Shown here in pieces: positions 8,129-16,980 of a DNA stretch of 64,000 nucleotides. A program made the position numbers and the translations under genes. The stretch is from Bacillota bacterium (GTDB taxonomy: Bacteria > Bacillota > Negativicutes > Sporomusales > Sporomusaceae). Positions within the stretch are counted from its first letter, which is position 1; every line of letters starts with the position of its first letter. The notes under the pieces are model-generated. The model made no database searches and was not told the origin of the DNA. It saw only the letters and a program-made list of their open reading frames with translations. The stretch spans positions 62,001-126,000 of the forward strand of contig JAGGAB010000003.1 in assembly GCA_017889705.1 (NCBI GenBank), given 5' to 3'.

Positions 8129-8452
8129 TCATTTCCGGACAAAATTATATTTATTCCCTTGGTTTTTTGAATAAAAGCCTAGAGCCAACCGGTATGGCCC
8201 CGGACAACCTGGCGGCACGAAAGCAATCCTATCTCCTGGTTGAATAGGAAAGTCCATAGATTGTGCAAAACCATTTACGAAAACGATTTCAATTTCATCT
8301 AAGGCAAGCTCTAACCGTTCTGCCAGTTTAGCCCCGGTAGTAGGCTCTTCAAGTGCAAGAATTAGTGGCGTAGGCCAGTTCTTATCCTTAAAAACCTTAT
8401 TTAAATGGAGAAATCCCCGTATCTCAATGGTTTTCCCCTCTTGCTCCGGCAT
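8129..8452 (-). CDS. MoaD/ThiS-like beta-grasp protein without terminal GG
   Basis: A 107-residue beta-grasp protein. TTGAKLAERLELALDEIEIVFVNG and the PGDRIAFVPPG strand match MoaD/ThiS relatives. Normal sulfur carriers end in Gly-Gly; here the strand runs into CPGPYRLALG and continues about 25 residues, so it cannot be thiocarboxylated in the normal way unless cleaved. It is the last gene of the AOR locus, 92 bases after the ThiS-like gene. Such proteins recur in tungsten-oxidoreductase loci. The role may be structural or regulatory. Confidence 0.75.
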   Translation of the reverse strand: MPEQEGKTIEIRGFLHLNKVFKDKNWPTPLILALEEPTTGAKLAERLELALDEIEIVFVNGFAQSMDFPIQPGDRIAFVPPGCPGPYRLALGFYSKNQGNKYNFVRK

Positions 8453-8544
8453 TCATATTCCTCCTTGCAAGACAAACTATCGATTCCACTACCATTATTA
8501 TACTACTTAAACAATTAGCGAATCTACTCACATATCCTAACTCG

Positions 8545-8781
8545 TTATCCCCCACCTACCGGCGGAAACAAACCAATTCTATCACCACTGTTTATTATCT
8601 TCTCAAGCTCACACCCTGTCCCATTTACCATCATCAAATGAATCTCTGCGGGATCAATTCCGATTTTTTTCACTAGGTCAAGTATCGTAACTCCCTCAGG
8701 CACCTCTAAAGATATCACTCCATCTGGACTTGCAGGCGTATAACGCCGCAATGTTGCATATAAACGTACTTCTACCACCAT
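8545..8781 (-). CDS. MoaD/ThiS-family sulfur-carrier protein
   Basis: A 78-residue ubiquitin-like sulfur carrier that ends in VGGG, the Gly-Gly tail needed for adenylation by an E1-like enzyme. The fold is clear: VEVRLYATLRRY first strand, EIHLMMVNG, and SGDRIGLFPPVGGG at the end. ATG at 8781 has AGGAGG upstream. It lies directly after the AOR gene, with a tandem E1-like enzyme 3.5 kb upstream in the same direction, so it probably donates sulfur during pterin-dithiolene (molybdopterin/tungstopterin) synthesis. Confidence 0.88.
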   Translation of the reverse strand: MVVEVRLYATLRRYTPASPDGVISLEVPEGVTILDLVKKIGIDPAEIHLMMVNGTGCELEKIINSGDRIGLFPPVGGG

Positions 8782-8866
8782 ACAAATCCTCCTACTTATT
8801 GTACGATATAGTAAATGATTCGTAGTACAGTTACAAACGCCGGGCCTAAGCCCGGCGTCTTGCAAT

Positions 8867-10605
8867 CTAGAAATTGAAGACTTCGTCGATTTCTTCTGGT
8901 GTGAAGTCCCAAACAGCATTATGTGGCGGACAAGGCTCATATTCAAAGAATTCAGGTAAGCGGTCATGGGCATTAGTAAACCCTGCTGCTTTATTGAACG
9001 CCCGCTCTGCTTTAAGGATTGATTTTCCAAGTTCAGTTACATCGTCACCAGTCAGCGAAAAATCATAGCGGGCATTAATCATATCGACAAGCGCATTAAA
9101 CCCTTCTGGAATATCCAGAATCGCAAAAGCGATAAAGAGGCACATGCCTGTGCTGTCAACGGCCGCAGTAGCAATTTGCAGATTGCGGGAAAGCTCTACT
9201 TGGCCTTCTTTCTTAAGTGGATCTACATAACCGCCAACTTTCAAGATATTTGTAGCAACACTGTAACCGGACGTATGATCGGCACCCATAGGGGTAGTGG
9301 CATAGGTCAGACCGACACCTTTGACAGTCCGCGGATCATAAGCCGGGATAGCCTGATCTTTAACCACAGGTGTACGGAATAGTCCGCAAAGTTTACCAAC
9401 AATGGCTGTACCGCCGCCAAGGATTCGGCCAAGCGGAGTAGGAACAGCGATTTGCTTAACTGCATCCAATGCAGCTTTGCCATCACCCCAAGGCAATAGG
9501 CCACCTTCGATGGCAGTAGCAATAGCAACAGAAACATCAATCGAATCTACACCGACATCGTCCATTGCGCGGTCAAGATAAGCAATATCGTCCAAATCTT
9601 GAATACCGGCATCAGCACCTAGCGCCCATACAGTTTCATACTCAAAACCGCTTGTAATGTATTTGCCATTCTTGTCAGGATACCATTGCGAACAACGAAT
9701 AATACAGCCAGCATGACAGCCGTGAGAAACTTTACCGTCGCCGCCGCGTTCGCTGATATTATCATTCATGGTTTCCCCTGATATCTTATCATTCCAGTCT
9801 ATACGGCCAGCAGTAAAGTTCTTGGCAGGCAAGCCACCCGCTTCATTCAGAATATTAATCAGTACATCTGTGCCATAAGCAGGCAATGCCTGACTGGTAA
9901 CCGGATGGGTTGTCAAAGCCTTAGCAAATACTTTAGCAGCAGCCTTAAACTCTTCTGGCTTAGCAATAGTAACACCCGGTGCACCTGTATCATCAATGAT
10001 TAGAGCTTTTACCTTCTTTGATCCCAAAACTGCCCCCAAACCTCCCCGTCCAGCACTTCGGATATTGCTTTCCGGATCTTTAAATGAAATGTTGGCAGTA
10101 GGCATTCTATACTCTCCAGCCGGACCAGCCAGAGCAATACCCACTTTAGGACCATATTTTTCATTTAATATCTTAATTGCTTCATAGTTGCCACAGCCAC
10201 CGAGGATTTGAGTTGGAGCATCTTCAATTATGACACCATCCATATTAATTTTAATTATATAAAACTTATCTTCCTCGGGCATTCCTTCGATAACAAGAGC
10301 TTTAATCCCTAGTTTAGCCATTTTCTGGGAAAATTACCGCCGCTGTTGCTTTCTTTAATGGTGCCAGTCAGCGGACTCTTAGAACCTACTGAAATACGTC
10401 CTGACTGAGCAGCATTAGTTCCGGTGAGGTAACCTGGCGCAAAAATTATTTTGTTGTTTTTCCCCAGTGCATGACAAGTTGGCTTAACCTCGTCATTAAC
10501 GAAGTTCGAAGTAAGTCCACGTCCTGCTAAACCAGCGTATTTTTCCGGAACCGCACTTGTAGTAATCTCTTTGGTTGTCATGTTAACACGGATAAACTTA
10601 TTCAT
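8867..10605 (-). pseudogene. Aldehyde:ferredoxin oxidoreductase-family gene, one frameshift
   Basis: Two abutting frames encode one AOR-family tungsten enzyme. The first (10605-10309, 98 residues) starts MNKFIRVN with TAAGGAGG upstream and ends GGNFPRKWLN. The second (from 10321) begins MAKLGIKALVIEG. In relatives the text runs through this point continuously, and adding one A to the AGAAAATGG stretch near 10320 restores it. Joined length would be about 580 residues, close to the usual 600. The [4Fe-4S] ligands are visible as CHAGCIIRC, with a late cysteine in YEPCPPHN. The enzyme would interconvert aldehydes and acids with ferredoxin. Either the gene is broken, the base was lost in sequencing, or two chains are made by coupled re-initiation. 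Confidence 0.88.
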
Positions 10606-10642
10606 GAAATTACCTCCTTAAAATTGATTTTAAAAAATAAAA

Positions 10643-10760
10643 AAAGAGGCGCTAAAAAAACTTTTAGTACCTCTTCCTTTGCGCAATGGCGGGCACGATG
10701 ATTGCTCTTCGCACCTAATGTTTATTATCTCCCGGTGGGAAATAATAAATCGGAAGCACT
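10643..10760 (-). promoter_or_regulatory. Structured leader RNA, copy A (AOR-proximal)
   Basis: Read on the minus strand: TTCCG, a variable hairpin (TTTATTAT..ATAATAAA), a second hairpin GGTGCGA..TCGTGCC, then CGCCATTGCGCAAAGGAAG and an intrinsic terminator (10643-10675; AGAGG..CCTCT with T-runs). CTTCC at the 5' side can pair with GGAAG at the 3' side, which would compete with the terminator. It ends 38 bases before the AOR start. Copies B and C share the conserved parts while the stems vary in a compensatory way, which marks a riboswitch-like attenuator. The ligand is not known from sequence. Confidence 0.75.
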
Positions 10761-10801
10761 TATTCAACTTTCTCTCACTTAACATAGACATCAGCAAGCT
10801 G

Positions 10802-10925
10802 GAAATAAACAAAAGGAAGCCCGTAATGAACGGACTTCCTTTGCGCAATGGCTGGCGCGAAAATTCCTCTTCGCACCCACGTTTACCATCACCTGACTGG
10901 CGACAGTAACTCGGAACTCTTATTA
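10802..10925 (-). promoter_or_regulatory. Structured leader RNA, copy B (AOR-distal)
   Basis: Second copy in tandem upstream of AOR, about 40 bases from copy A. On the minus strand it has GAGTTCCGAGTT, a hairpin closed by GTTACTG../..GGTAAAC, the hairpin GGTGCGAA..TTCGCGCC, then CAGCCATTGCGCAAAGGAAGT and a strong terminator (10811-10842: GGAAGTCCG with CGGGCTTCC followed by TTTTG). Two terminator-bearing copies in series would give steeper or two-input control of AOR. Confidence 0.75.
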
Positions 10926-11009
10926 ATATATATTCGCTCTTTATTTCAATATTCCTGTAACAATTGCAACAACTTTTTAAATTTTCAATCCTTATATTTA
11001 AATCTCCAT

Positions 11010-12209
11010 TTATGGGCAGGCAATAATCTGCCTGCCCCAGAGGCAATCAGCACATGATGGGCTATTGGCCCAGCAATCCATCTCATTGTTGTCCGTATAA
11101 TTGCACCCATCCAATAGTTTGCAGTCTGTGCAGGAAGGAAAGCGTGTTTCGCCAACCGTGTTTCTAAAATTTACATATTCTAAATCCATCCATATGTCTT
11201 GAAGTCTTTTATTATCGACATTACCCAAATAATACGGGTACATTTGCTTTTTTCTGCCATAAGTATAACATTGATACGTATGCATAAAAGCATAACAGGG
11301 GCTGACATTTCCTTTATGGTTGATACACAGCGATTTATCCTGGATAAATTTACAATTGCGTTCTGTCCTCAGTTTCATATTTGACATTTGCGCCCGAACA
11401 GAAGTCAGTAAGGATTCCATCCCAAACAGGCAGCCGGTATCGTCAATATCATAAACTATTTCATCTTTCATCGATTCATGATAAGGCAGCAGGTTAGAGA
11501 CAATCACTTTGGCAGCATTAAGCTTCCAGGCCAGTTGAATCAGCTTAGGTAATCTTGCATAGTTCTTTTTCATAGCTACAAACTCTATGCCCAGCTCCGG
11601 TTTTTTAACCTTTTGCTGCAACTTCATCGCCTGCAGATTTTTTACATTTTGGAAAACGTCCTGAAAATCTCCACCCGGCCGGATTTGGTTATATTCCTCC
11701 TCCTCGGGGCTATCTAATGAAGTAAATATAATATCAAGTTCTATATCAATCAATTTTTGGATGGTTTCGTCACTTAAATAGGAACCGTTCGTTATCATTT
11801 CAACCTTGAGGCCGAGAGCTTTCACTTCCTTCAGCATATCAAATATCTTAGGATGCATTAAAGGCTCGCCAAATCCCCCAAAATGAACTGACTCCAGATT
11901 AGGCAATTCTTTAAGATTTTTAACGATGGTTTCGAAAGTCTCCCATTCCATGTGAGATAACTCGTCTTGCCAGGAGCTTCGAATACAAGTAATACAAGAA
12001 AAATTACATTTTGTGGTGACCTCAATATATACTCTTTTTACATCTGGAAGCAGGGGAATCAGGCGATAGCCCTCTTCAGCTCGGATAAATAGTACTTCTT
12101 GATCCTCTGCCAAAGAAAGCGGCAGTTTTAGGCAGCCATCTTGGGTAATCCTAAGCTTCCTGTCCGCTAAAGAATTATCATTGCCAACATCATTGAAATT
12201 CTTGTTCAT
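11010..12209 (-). CDS. Radical SAM/SPASM maturase of tungsten oxidoreductase
   Basis: A 399-residue radical SAM protein. The SAM cluster motif is CNFSCITC near residues 69-76, and the HFGGFGEPLMHP segment follows. The C-terminal part carries a SPASM-like cysteine set: NHKGNVSPCYAF, then CTDCKLLDGC and CADC. It resembles the radical SAM proteins encoded next to tungsten AOR genes (cofactor-modifying protein type). It is 20 bases downstream of the E1-like gene and upstream of AOR, so the whole locus likely builds and installs the tungstopterin enzyme. The exact modification is unknown. Confidence 0.85.
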   Translation of the reverse strand: MNKNFNDVGNDNSLADRKLRITQDGCLKLPLSLAEDQEVLFIRAEEGYRLIPLLPDVKRVYIEVTTKCNFSCITCIRSSWQDELSHMEWETFETIVKNLKELPNLESVHFGGFGEPLMHPKIFDMLKEVKALGLKVEMITNGSYLSDETIQKLIDIELDIIFTSLDSPEEEEYNQIRPGGDFQDVFQNVKNLQAMKLQQKVKKPELGIEFVAMKKNYARLPKLIQLAWKLNAAKVIVSNLLPYHESMKDEIVYDIDDTGCLFGMESLLTSVRAQMSNMKLRTERNCKFIQDKSLCINHKGNVSPCYAFMHTYQCYTYGRKKQMYPYYLGNVDNKRLQDIWMDLEYVNFRNTVGETRFPSCTDCKLLDGCNYTDNNEMDCWANSPSCADCLWGRQIIACP

Positions 12210-12229
12210 ACTACTATGCCTCCCAAGCT

Positions 12230-13705
12230 CTAACTACAACGCAGCGTGCAGTCAGACAATGCGTTGCTCTTATTTGCCTTGTCTTCTTCATTCCTAGCAT
12301 CCTCACACTGAAATCCATATTCCTGAAGTTGATGTATAGCAGGATTGGTACCGCATAATGGACAGCCCGGATTTTTGTTCAGTTTTATGGTGACAAACTC
12401 AGAATACTTCCCGTCAAAAAAGAGCATGCTGTCACTTAACAGCTTTCCCTGACCTGTTACCCACTTTACAGCTTCGGCGGCTTGGATAAAGCCCATTATT
12501 CCCGGCACCGGCCCCAATACACCAGACTCCGCGCATGACGGTATCGTGCCGGCAGCAGGAATAGCCGCAAGCGTACAGCGGTAACAAGGACTTTTATGAG
12601 GTAAAATGGTTCTGGCAGTGCCATCAAATCTGATTACCCCGGCATCTATCATGGGCTTTCCCACAAAAAAGCACGCATCATTTAATAAAAAGCGGGTGGG
12701 GAAATTATCAACGGCAACAATTACTACATCATAGTCAGCAATAATATCAAAAATATTTTCTTTACTTAGACTGGTATTGTAGAGGATAACGCTAAGACCT
12801 GGATTGATATGTTTTAAAAAGACGGCCGCAGATTCAACCTTGGGAATTCCAATCCTTGATGTGGTGTGAAGTATTTGACGATTGAGGTTGCTTATTTCCA
12901 CAGTATCATAATCTACCAGCCCTAGCGTGTTAACACCTGCTAATGCGAGCGCATACGCGACTGGTGAACCCAGTCCGCCAGCCCCCACAATCAAAACTTT
13001 ACGGTCTTCCAATCCACTTTCGTAGACATCTGCCTGTCTCGGCGTGCATAACTCAATTAATGCATGTTTAAGGTCGGCTCTGCCACGCTTGAAAAAATCC
13101 ATGGACAGAAGATTAAAATAGCAAAAATCATCTGTCACTCCACCAATAGTAAGTGATAATTTTATAACCTCCAGCGCAGACAGCGCCGCTAAAACACAGC
13201 TCGAAAATATCTCTCCCGCTATATTCTCACCAGGAATTTCACAGCCCGTCTCTTGCTGCACCTCTGCAAGCGCAGCCATGAAGGAACATAAACACTCACT
13301 GTCTCTGAAAATCTGCTGACCACCTGTCCAGCTCCTAAAAAGAGAAATAACGGTAGGTACAAAAGCATTACAAATCATTTCTTGTTTTTGCAGGATAAAC
13401 TCTGGTCTACCTAAGAAAATCCGAAAATCACACTGGCTGCCGTCTGATACCCCAATAACAACATCGTCGTTTAAATCATGTATGCCGGCTAGAAGCTCCT
13501 CAACTCCCACGTTGTCATTAAACTGGCATTCTATACGACCTACACCGGCTGCAGCAAGATAGTCTATAGCAGCAGCCGTGTCTTTTACAGTCTCTCCGCA
13601 AATAAAAACCGACGATTCCAGCAGTTTTTTCTGGCCCGGGCCACTTACTTCAGGTATTAGAATATGGCGTAAATATCTGTTGATTTGTTCCCGTGCAAGT
13701 ATCAC
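12230..13705 (-). CDS. Tandem E1-like (ThiF/MoeB) enzyme with degenerate first domain
   Basis: A 491-residue protein with two E1-like halves. Residues 1-220 start INRYLRHILIPEVSGPGQKKLL, the ThiF/MoeB opening, but lack the glycine-rich nucleotide loop. Residues 225-470 are complete: VGAGGLGSP, DYDTVEISNLNRQ, and CAESGVLGPVPG, with a zinc site from CYRC (about 372) and CPLC (about 447). It should adenylate the C-terminus of the ThiS/MoaD protein at 8545. ThiF and MoeB work as dimers; an inactive N-half plus an active C-half resembles the two-halves layout of eukaryotic ubiquitin E1. First gene after leader copy C. Confidence 0.85.
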   Translation of the reverse strand: MILAREQINRYLRHILIPEVSGPGQKKLLESSVFICGETVKDTAAAIDYLAAAGVGRIECQFNDNVGVEELLAGIHDLNDDVVIGVSDGSQCDFRIFLGRPEFILQKQEMICNAFVPTVISLFRSWTGGQQIFRDSECLCSFMAALAEVQQETGCEIPGENIAGEIFSSCVLAALSALEVIKLSLTIGGVTDDFCYFNLLSMDFFKRGRADLKHALIELCTPRQADVYESGLEDRKVLIVGAGGLGSPVAYALALAGVNTLGLVDYDTVEISNLNRQILHTTSRIGIPKVESAAVFLKHINPGLSVILYNTSLSKENIFDIIADYDVVIVAVDNFPTRFLLNDACFFVGKPMIDAGVIRFDGTARTILPHKSPCYRCTLAAIPAAGTIPSCAESGVLGPVPGIMGFIQAAEAVKWVTGQGKLLSDSMLFFDGKYSEFVTIKLNKNPGCPLCGTNPAIHQLQEYGFQCEDARNEEDKANKSNALSDCTLRCS

Positions 13706-13725
13706 TTAAATCGCCCCTTTCTATC

Positions 13726-13845
13726 AAAAACAAAAAGAAGCCCGCAGAAACGGACTTCCTTTGCACAATGGCCGGCACAAAAATTCCTTTTTGCACCCAC
13801 GGTTACTACCACCTTGCTGGCAATAGCAACTCGGAACTCTTGCTT
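13726..13845 (-). promoter_or_regulatory. Structured leader RNA, copy C (E1-like/radical SAM operon)
   Basis: Third copy, about 20 bases upstream of the E1-like gene. Minus strand: GAGTTCCGAGTT, hairpin GTTGCTATTGCC/GGTGGTAGTAAC fully paired when G-U pairs are allowed, hairpin GGTGCAAAAA..TTTTTGTGCC, then GGCCATTGTGCAAAGGAAGT and a terminator (13732-13762). Compared with copy B, the hairpin bases change on both sides, so pairing is conserved. That all three copies lie before genes of one tungsten/pterin locus suggests a Moco/Tuco-type ligand, but I could not match it with certainty to the Moco riboswitch. Confidence 0.75.
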
Positions 13846-13933
13846 ATATATATTCACTAAACAGCCTTATATCCCTGCAACTTTTTATACTATTTAAAAT
13901 TTTCCACTTAGTTTCGGACTGTTATAGTCAAGC

Positions 13934-15622
13934 TTACACTTGAAACTTCCTAACAGCTGTCTGTAGATTTTCAGCCAGTTCAGCAAGGCTTTCACTGGAA
14001 GCAGCAATCTCTTCCATAGCGGCTGCTTGTTCTTCAGTAGCCGCCGAAACTGTTTGGGCTTGTCCTACGGCAGAATTACTGTGTTGATCGATTTCTTTCA
14101 CTGCTATTACAATTTGCTGACTACCGCTGGCCATTTGCTGCATAGCAGCAGAAATCTCTTTTACTTGTTCAGATACTTGGGTTACCAAATCCGCGATTTC
14201 CTTAAAGGCCTGACCTGCGGCACTAACTACTTCTGATCCGACTTTAACCTCTTGGGTACCTTCACTCATAGCCAAAACAGCCGCATCTGTATCCCCTTGA
14301 ATTTCGCCAATCAAAGCAGCGATTTGCTGTGAAGCTTCTTGGGATTGTTCTGCTAACTTACGTACTTCCTCGGCAACTACGGCGAATCCACGCCCCTGTT
14401 CACCTGCTCTGGCAGCTTCTATTGCAGCATTTAGAGCCAATAAATTTGTTTGACCGGCAATTCCTGAGATCGTGTCGACAATTTGACCAATTTCCTTTGA
14501 TCTTTCGCCTAACTTAGCAACAACATCGGAAGAGGTAGTAACAGTTTCTTCAATATGGAGCATCTGACTGACAGCTTTTTCGACTGACTTATTCCCGGCT
14601 CTTGCTCTTTCAGCAGCTTGCGCCGAGTTGCCAGCCACTTGATTGGCATTTGCAGCAGCTTGCTGGATACCTGCGGTTATCTGTTCTACTGCAATAGTTG
14701 TTTCATCTGCTGACTTTGATTGTTGTTCTGCACCCCGAGCCACATCACCAATCGCTTCAGCCACCTGATTGACCGCTTGCGCTGATTGTTCAGCACTAGC
14801 CGTTAGTTGCTGCGAAGATGTTGCCACAAGTTCAGAAGACTTAGCTACATGCTGGATGAGTTCTCTAAGATTGTCCTTCATAAGGTTGAACGAACTTGCC
14901 AATTGCCCCATTTCATCGGAGGATGTAACAATCAGTTTTTCCCGTGGTATTCTTCCTGCCGCAATTTCCGTGGCTTCCGCTACTATTAACTTAGCAGCCT
15001 TAGAAATATTCCGGCTTAAAATCAGACTTATACTAACAGCAATTACTAAAACAATGACATTAATGACTAACAGTATTTGTTGATTACTTTTTACTTGATT
15101 GCTAAGCGTAGCCTGTTCACCCTTAACAAATACTTTAATCATGTTAACCAGTTCAGTAGTACCATTTGATACATTCTCATACGGTTTCTCCCCCTGTTTT
15201 ATATAGAGGGCCAACTGTTCCTGGTTATTATTTTGTCTGGCCTGCATAGCCTTCTCTGCAAAATCTTCATAGGCTGCTTTCTCTTGGTTTAGCATTTTAA
15301 TAAGTTTTTTAGCATTTTCAGTAGTAAATAGCTTCTCCATTTCAGCAATCTTTTCACTAGATTTTGTTCTTAGTTTATTAAATTTATCTCTAGCCGCTAG
15401 ATCACCAGTAAGATTATATCGTCTAACTGTTCCGGCCTCTTCAGCAACATCGGTGGCCAACTCTTCTGCCAAAGACAGCTTAGCCATATTCGCATCCATA
15501 GCTAATTGATAATCGTCATTTATTTGCCCAATCTTCATATATGTATAACCACTCATAACTGCCACCACAGCTATAACCAAAAGGAAACTACCCATAATCT
15601 TCATACCAACTGTCATTTTCAT
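13934..15622 (-). CDS. Methyl-accepting chemotaxis protein (4HB, HAMP)
   Basis: A 562-residue membrane chemoreceptor. A transmembrane helix at about 9-27 is followed by a four-helix-bundle ligand domain (about 28-180), a second membrane helix (about 182-203), HAMP (about 205-255), and the signalling domain with the hairpin tip [30 protein letters not shown] region near 395-425. It senses a small extracytoplasmic ligand and signals to CheA. There are no che genes next to it. Upstream is a candidate c-di-GMP-I riboswitch with a terminator, which would tie its expression to the motile/sessile switch. Confidence 0.93.
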   Translation of the reverse strand: MKMTVGMKIMGSFLLVIAVVAVMSGYTYMKIGQINDDYQLAMDANMAKLSLAEELATDVAEEAGTVRRYNLTGDLAARDKFNKLRTKSSEKIAEMEKLFTTENAKKLIKMLNQEKAAYEDFAEKAMQARQNNNQEQLALYIKQGEKPYENVSNGTTELVNMIKVFVKGEQATLSNQVKSNQQILLVINVIVLVIAVSISLILSRNISKAAKLIVAEATEIAAGRIPREKLIVTSSDEMGQLASSFNLMKDNLRELIQHVAKSSELVATSSQQLTASAEQSAQAVNQVAEAIGDVARGAEQQSKSADETTIAVEQITAGIQQAAANANQVAGNSAQAAERARAGNKSVEKAVSQMLHIEETVTTSSDVVAKLGERSKEIGQIVDTISGIAGQTNLLALNAAIEAARAGEQGRGFAVVAEEVRKLAEQSQEASQQIAALIGEIQGDTDAAVLAMSEGTQEVKVGSEVVSAAGQAFKEIADLVTQVSEQVKEISAAMQQMASGSQQIVIAVKEIDQHSNSAVGQAQTVSAATEEQAAAMEEIAASSESLAELAENLQTAVRKFQV

Positions 15623-15838
15623 CTTTACATCAATTCCTTTCTAAATTTATAGGGCGAAGTGAACACCCTATATACGCTGAATTATTTTACAAACTGCCTC
15701 CTTTTTTATGTAGTTTATATTTATTTTTCAAAGATCAAAGCGTGCTACTCCTTTCCTTTATATTTGCGCACAAGGTTATCGCCGCTTGACACATATAAGA
15801 AATTTTTCACGTATGATCTATAAAAAAATAAATTCGAA

Positions 15839-15874
15839 TAAAAAAAAACAAGGCACTCCACAATTCGCCTTGTT
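15839..15874 (-). terminator. Terminator hairpin at the end of the candidate riboswitch
   Basis: AAACAAGGC pairs with GCCTTGTTT around a loop of about 12 bases. On the minus strand the right part continues into a run of nine T residues. It sits between the riboswitch-like sequence and the chemoreceptor gene, about 215 bases before its start. Confidence 0.75.
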
Positions 15875-15985
15875 TCAGTCAGCAACTGCCAACAGATAAA
15901 CACCATCATGGATTTCTGTCCTTAAACCCATAACTCTGCGTTTCTCCTAGTTGGACGTGCGTATGAAGATAGTTCCCTTTTTAGA
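15875..15985 (-). promoter_or_regulatory. Candidate c-di-GMP-I (GEMM) riboswitch
   Basis: On the minus strand the region contains AAAAAGGGAAC, then GAGAAACGCAGAG, GGGTTTAAGG and CCATGATGG. These resemble, in order, the conserved GGGnAAA, GACGCAAAG, GGGTCTAAGG and ATGATGGC parts of GEMM RNAs. It is directly followed by an intrinsic terminator and then a chemoreceptor gene, a common target. The first hairpin and the last part fit less well, so I keep the confidence moderate. The rest of 15623-15838 and 15990-16225 shows no feature I can name. Confidence 0.5.
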
Positions 15986-16225
15986 CAGATTTTGCATAAT
16001 AATTTATAAATAAGTATATAATGACACCAAAACACTGTCAATATTTTCCCAGGACTTAAGCCTCATTTATCATAGCCCTTAGACCCACTCAGCTATTTCA
16101 ACATTGCATTGGAGTTATAGTTACCTTGTGTATTTTTCTTGCAGCTTTCGCAGATACACATAATCAAATCACATTATATGGTAAGCTACTATAAATACGA
16201 TTACCAACAGCTCGTGCCAAGTAAC

Positions 16226-16255
16226 AAAAAATAACCGCATGGTTATTCCATGCGG
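16226..16255 (-). terminator. sigE terminator overlapping the stop codon
   Basis: CCGCATGG/CCATGCGG (16235-16242 with 16248-16255) has a five-base loop. The loop contains the sigE stop codon (16243-16245). On the minus strand the stem is followed by TTATTTTTTG. Confidence 0.85.
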
Positions 16256-16980
16256 CTGATCTCTTTGCGCAAGCGTTTTATTATCCTTTTTTCTAAACGA
16301 GATATATAGGATTGCGATATTCCAAGCATATCCGCAACTTCTTTTTGGGTTCGTTCATTACCGTCATCATTAAGACCAAACCGAAGCTCCATAATTTTTC
16401 GCTCCCGACCTGACAACTTACTCATAGCTGTGTATAACAGCGTTTTATCGACTTCTTCTTCTACCGACTTATAGATAATATCATTCTCTGTACCTAATAC
16501 ATCTGACAGCAATAATTCATTGCCGTCCCAATCGATATTTAGCGGTTCATCAAAAGATACCTCTGCCCGCGTTTTACTATTCCGGCGTAAATACATTAAT
16601 ATCTCATTTTCAATGCACCGAGAAGCATAGGTAGCTAATTTGATCCGTTTAACCGGATCAAATGTGTTTACCGCTTTAATGAGACCGATTGTTCCAATAC
16701 TTACTAAATCCTCGACACTAACACCTGTATTCTCAAATTTGCGGGCTATATAAACAACAAGCCGTAAATTGCGTTCAATAAAGACACTTCTAACCGATTT
16801 GTCACCTTTTTGTAACCGGTTAAGTAAAAACAATTCTTCATCACTGGACAAAGGTGGCGGTAGAATTTCCGCACTTCCTACATAAAATACCTCATCTGGC
16901 TCAAGCCAGCCAATCATTCGAAGCAAAGATATAATTCGCAACTTTATATATAATTTAACTATCGACCAGGTAATACGCAT
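16243..16980 (-). CDS. sigE: Sporulation sigma factor SigE
   Basis: A 245-residue sigma-70 family factor of the mother cell. Region 2 has [24 protein letters not shown] and region 4 has [23 protein letters not shown]. The hydrophobic N-terminal segment is the pro-sequence removed by SpoIIGA. ATG at 16980 has AAGGGGGC upstream, and it overlaps the end of spoIIGA by 22 bases, the usual coupled order. The longer frame start is rejected because it lies within spoIIGA. Its presence shows that the organism has an endospore programme. Confidence 0.97.
   Translation of the reverse strand: MRITWSIVKLYIKLRIISLLRMIGWLEPDEVFYVGSAEILPPPLSSDEELFLLNRLQKGDKSVRSVFIERNLRLVVYIARKFENTGVSVEDLVSIGTIGLIKAVNTFDPVKRIKLATYASRCIENEILMYLRRNSKTRAEVSFDEPLNIDWDGNELLLSDVLGTENDIIYKSVEEEVDKTLLYTAMSKLSGRERKIMELRFGLNDDGNERTQKEVADMLGISQSYISRLEKRIIKRLRKEISRME

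Noticed and set aside
10305-10325. Programmed -1 frameshift in AOR
   Set aside because: AGAAAATGG is not a standard slippery heptamer and I see no downstream pseudoknot; a base loss is simpler. Not excluded.
10630-11046. A 138-residue frame between the radical SAM and AOR genes
   Set aside because: It overlaps the conserved leader RNAs with their terminators; similarity between copies is explained by RNA structure, not protein.
10643-13845. Firm naming of the leader RNAs as Moco riboswitch
   Set aside because: The 3' core GCAAAGGAAG resembles the moaA RNA, but the P5-like hairpin and the order of stems do not match what I remember; only a model search can decide.
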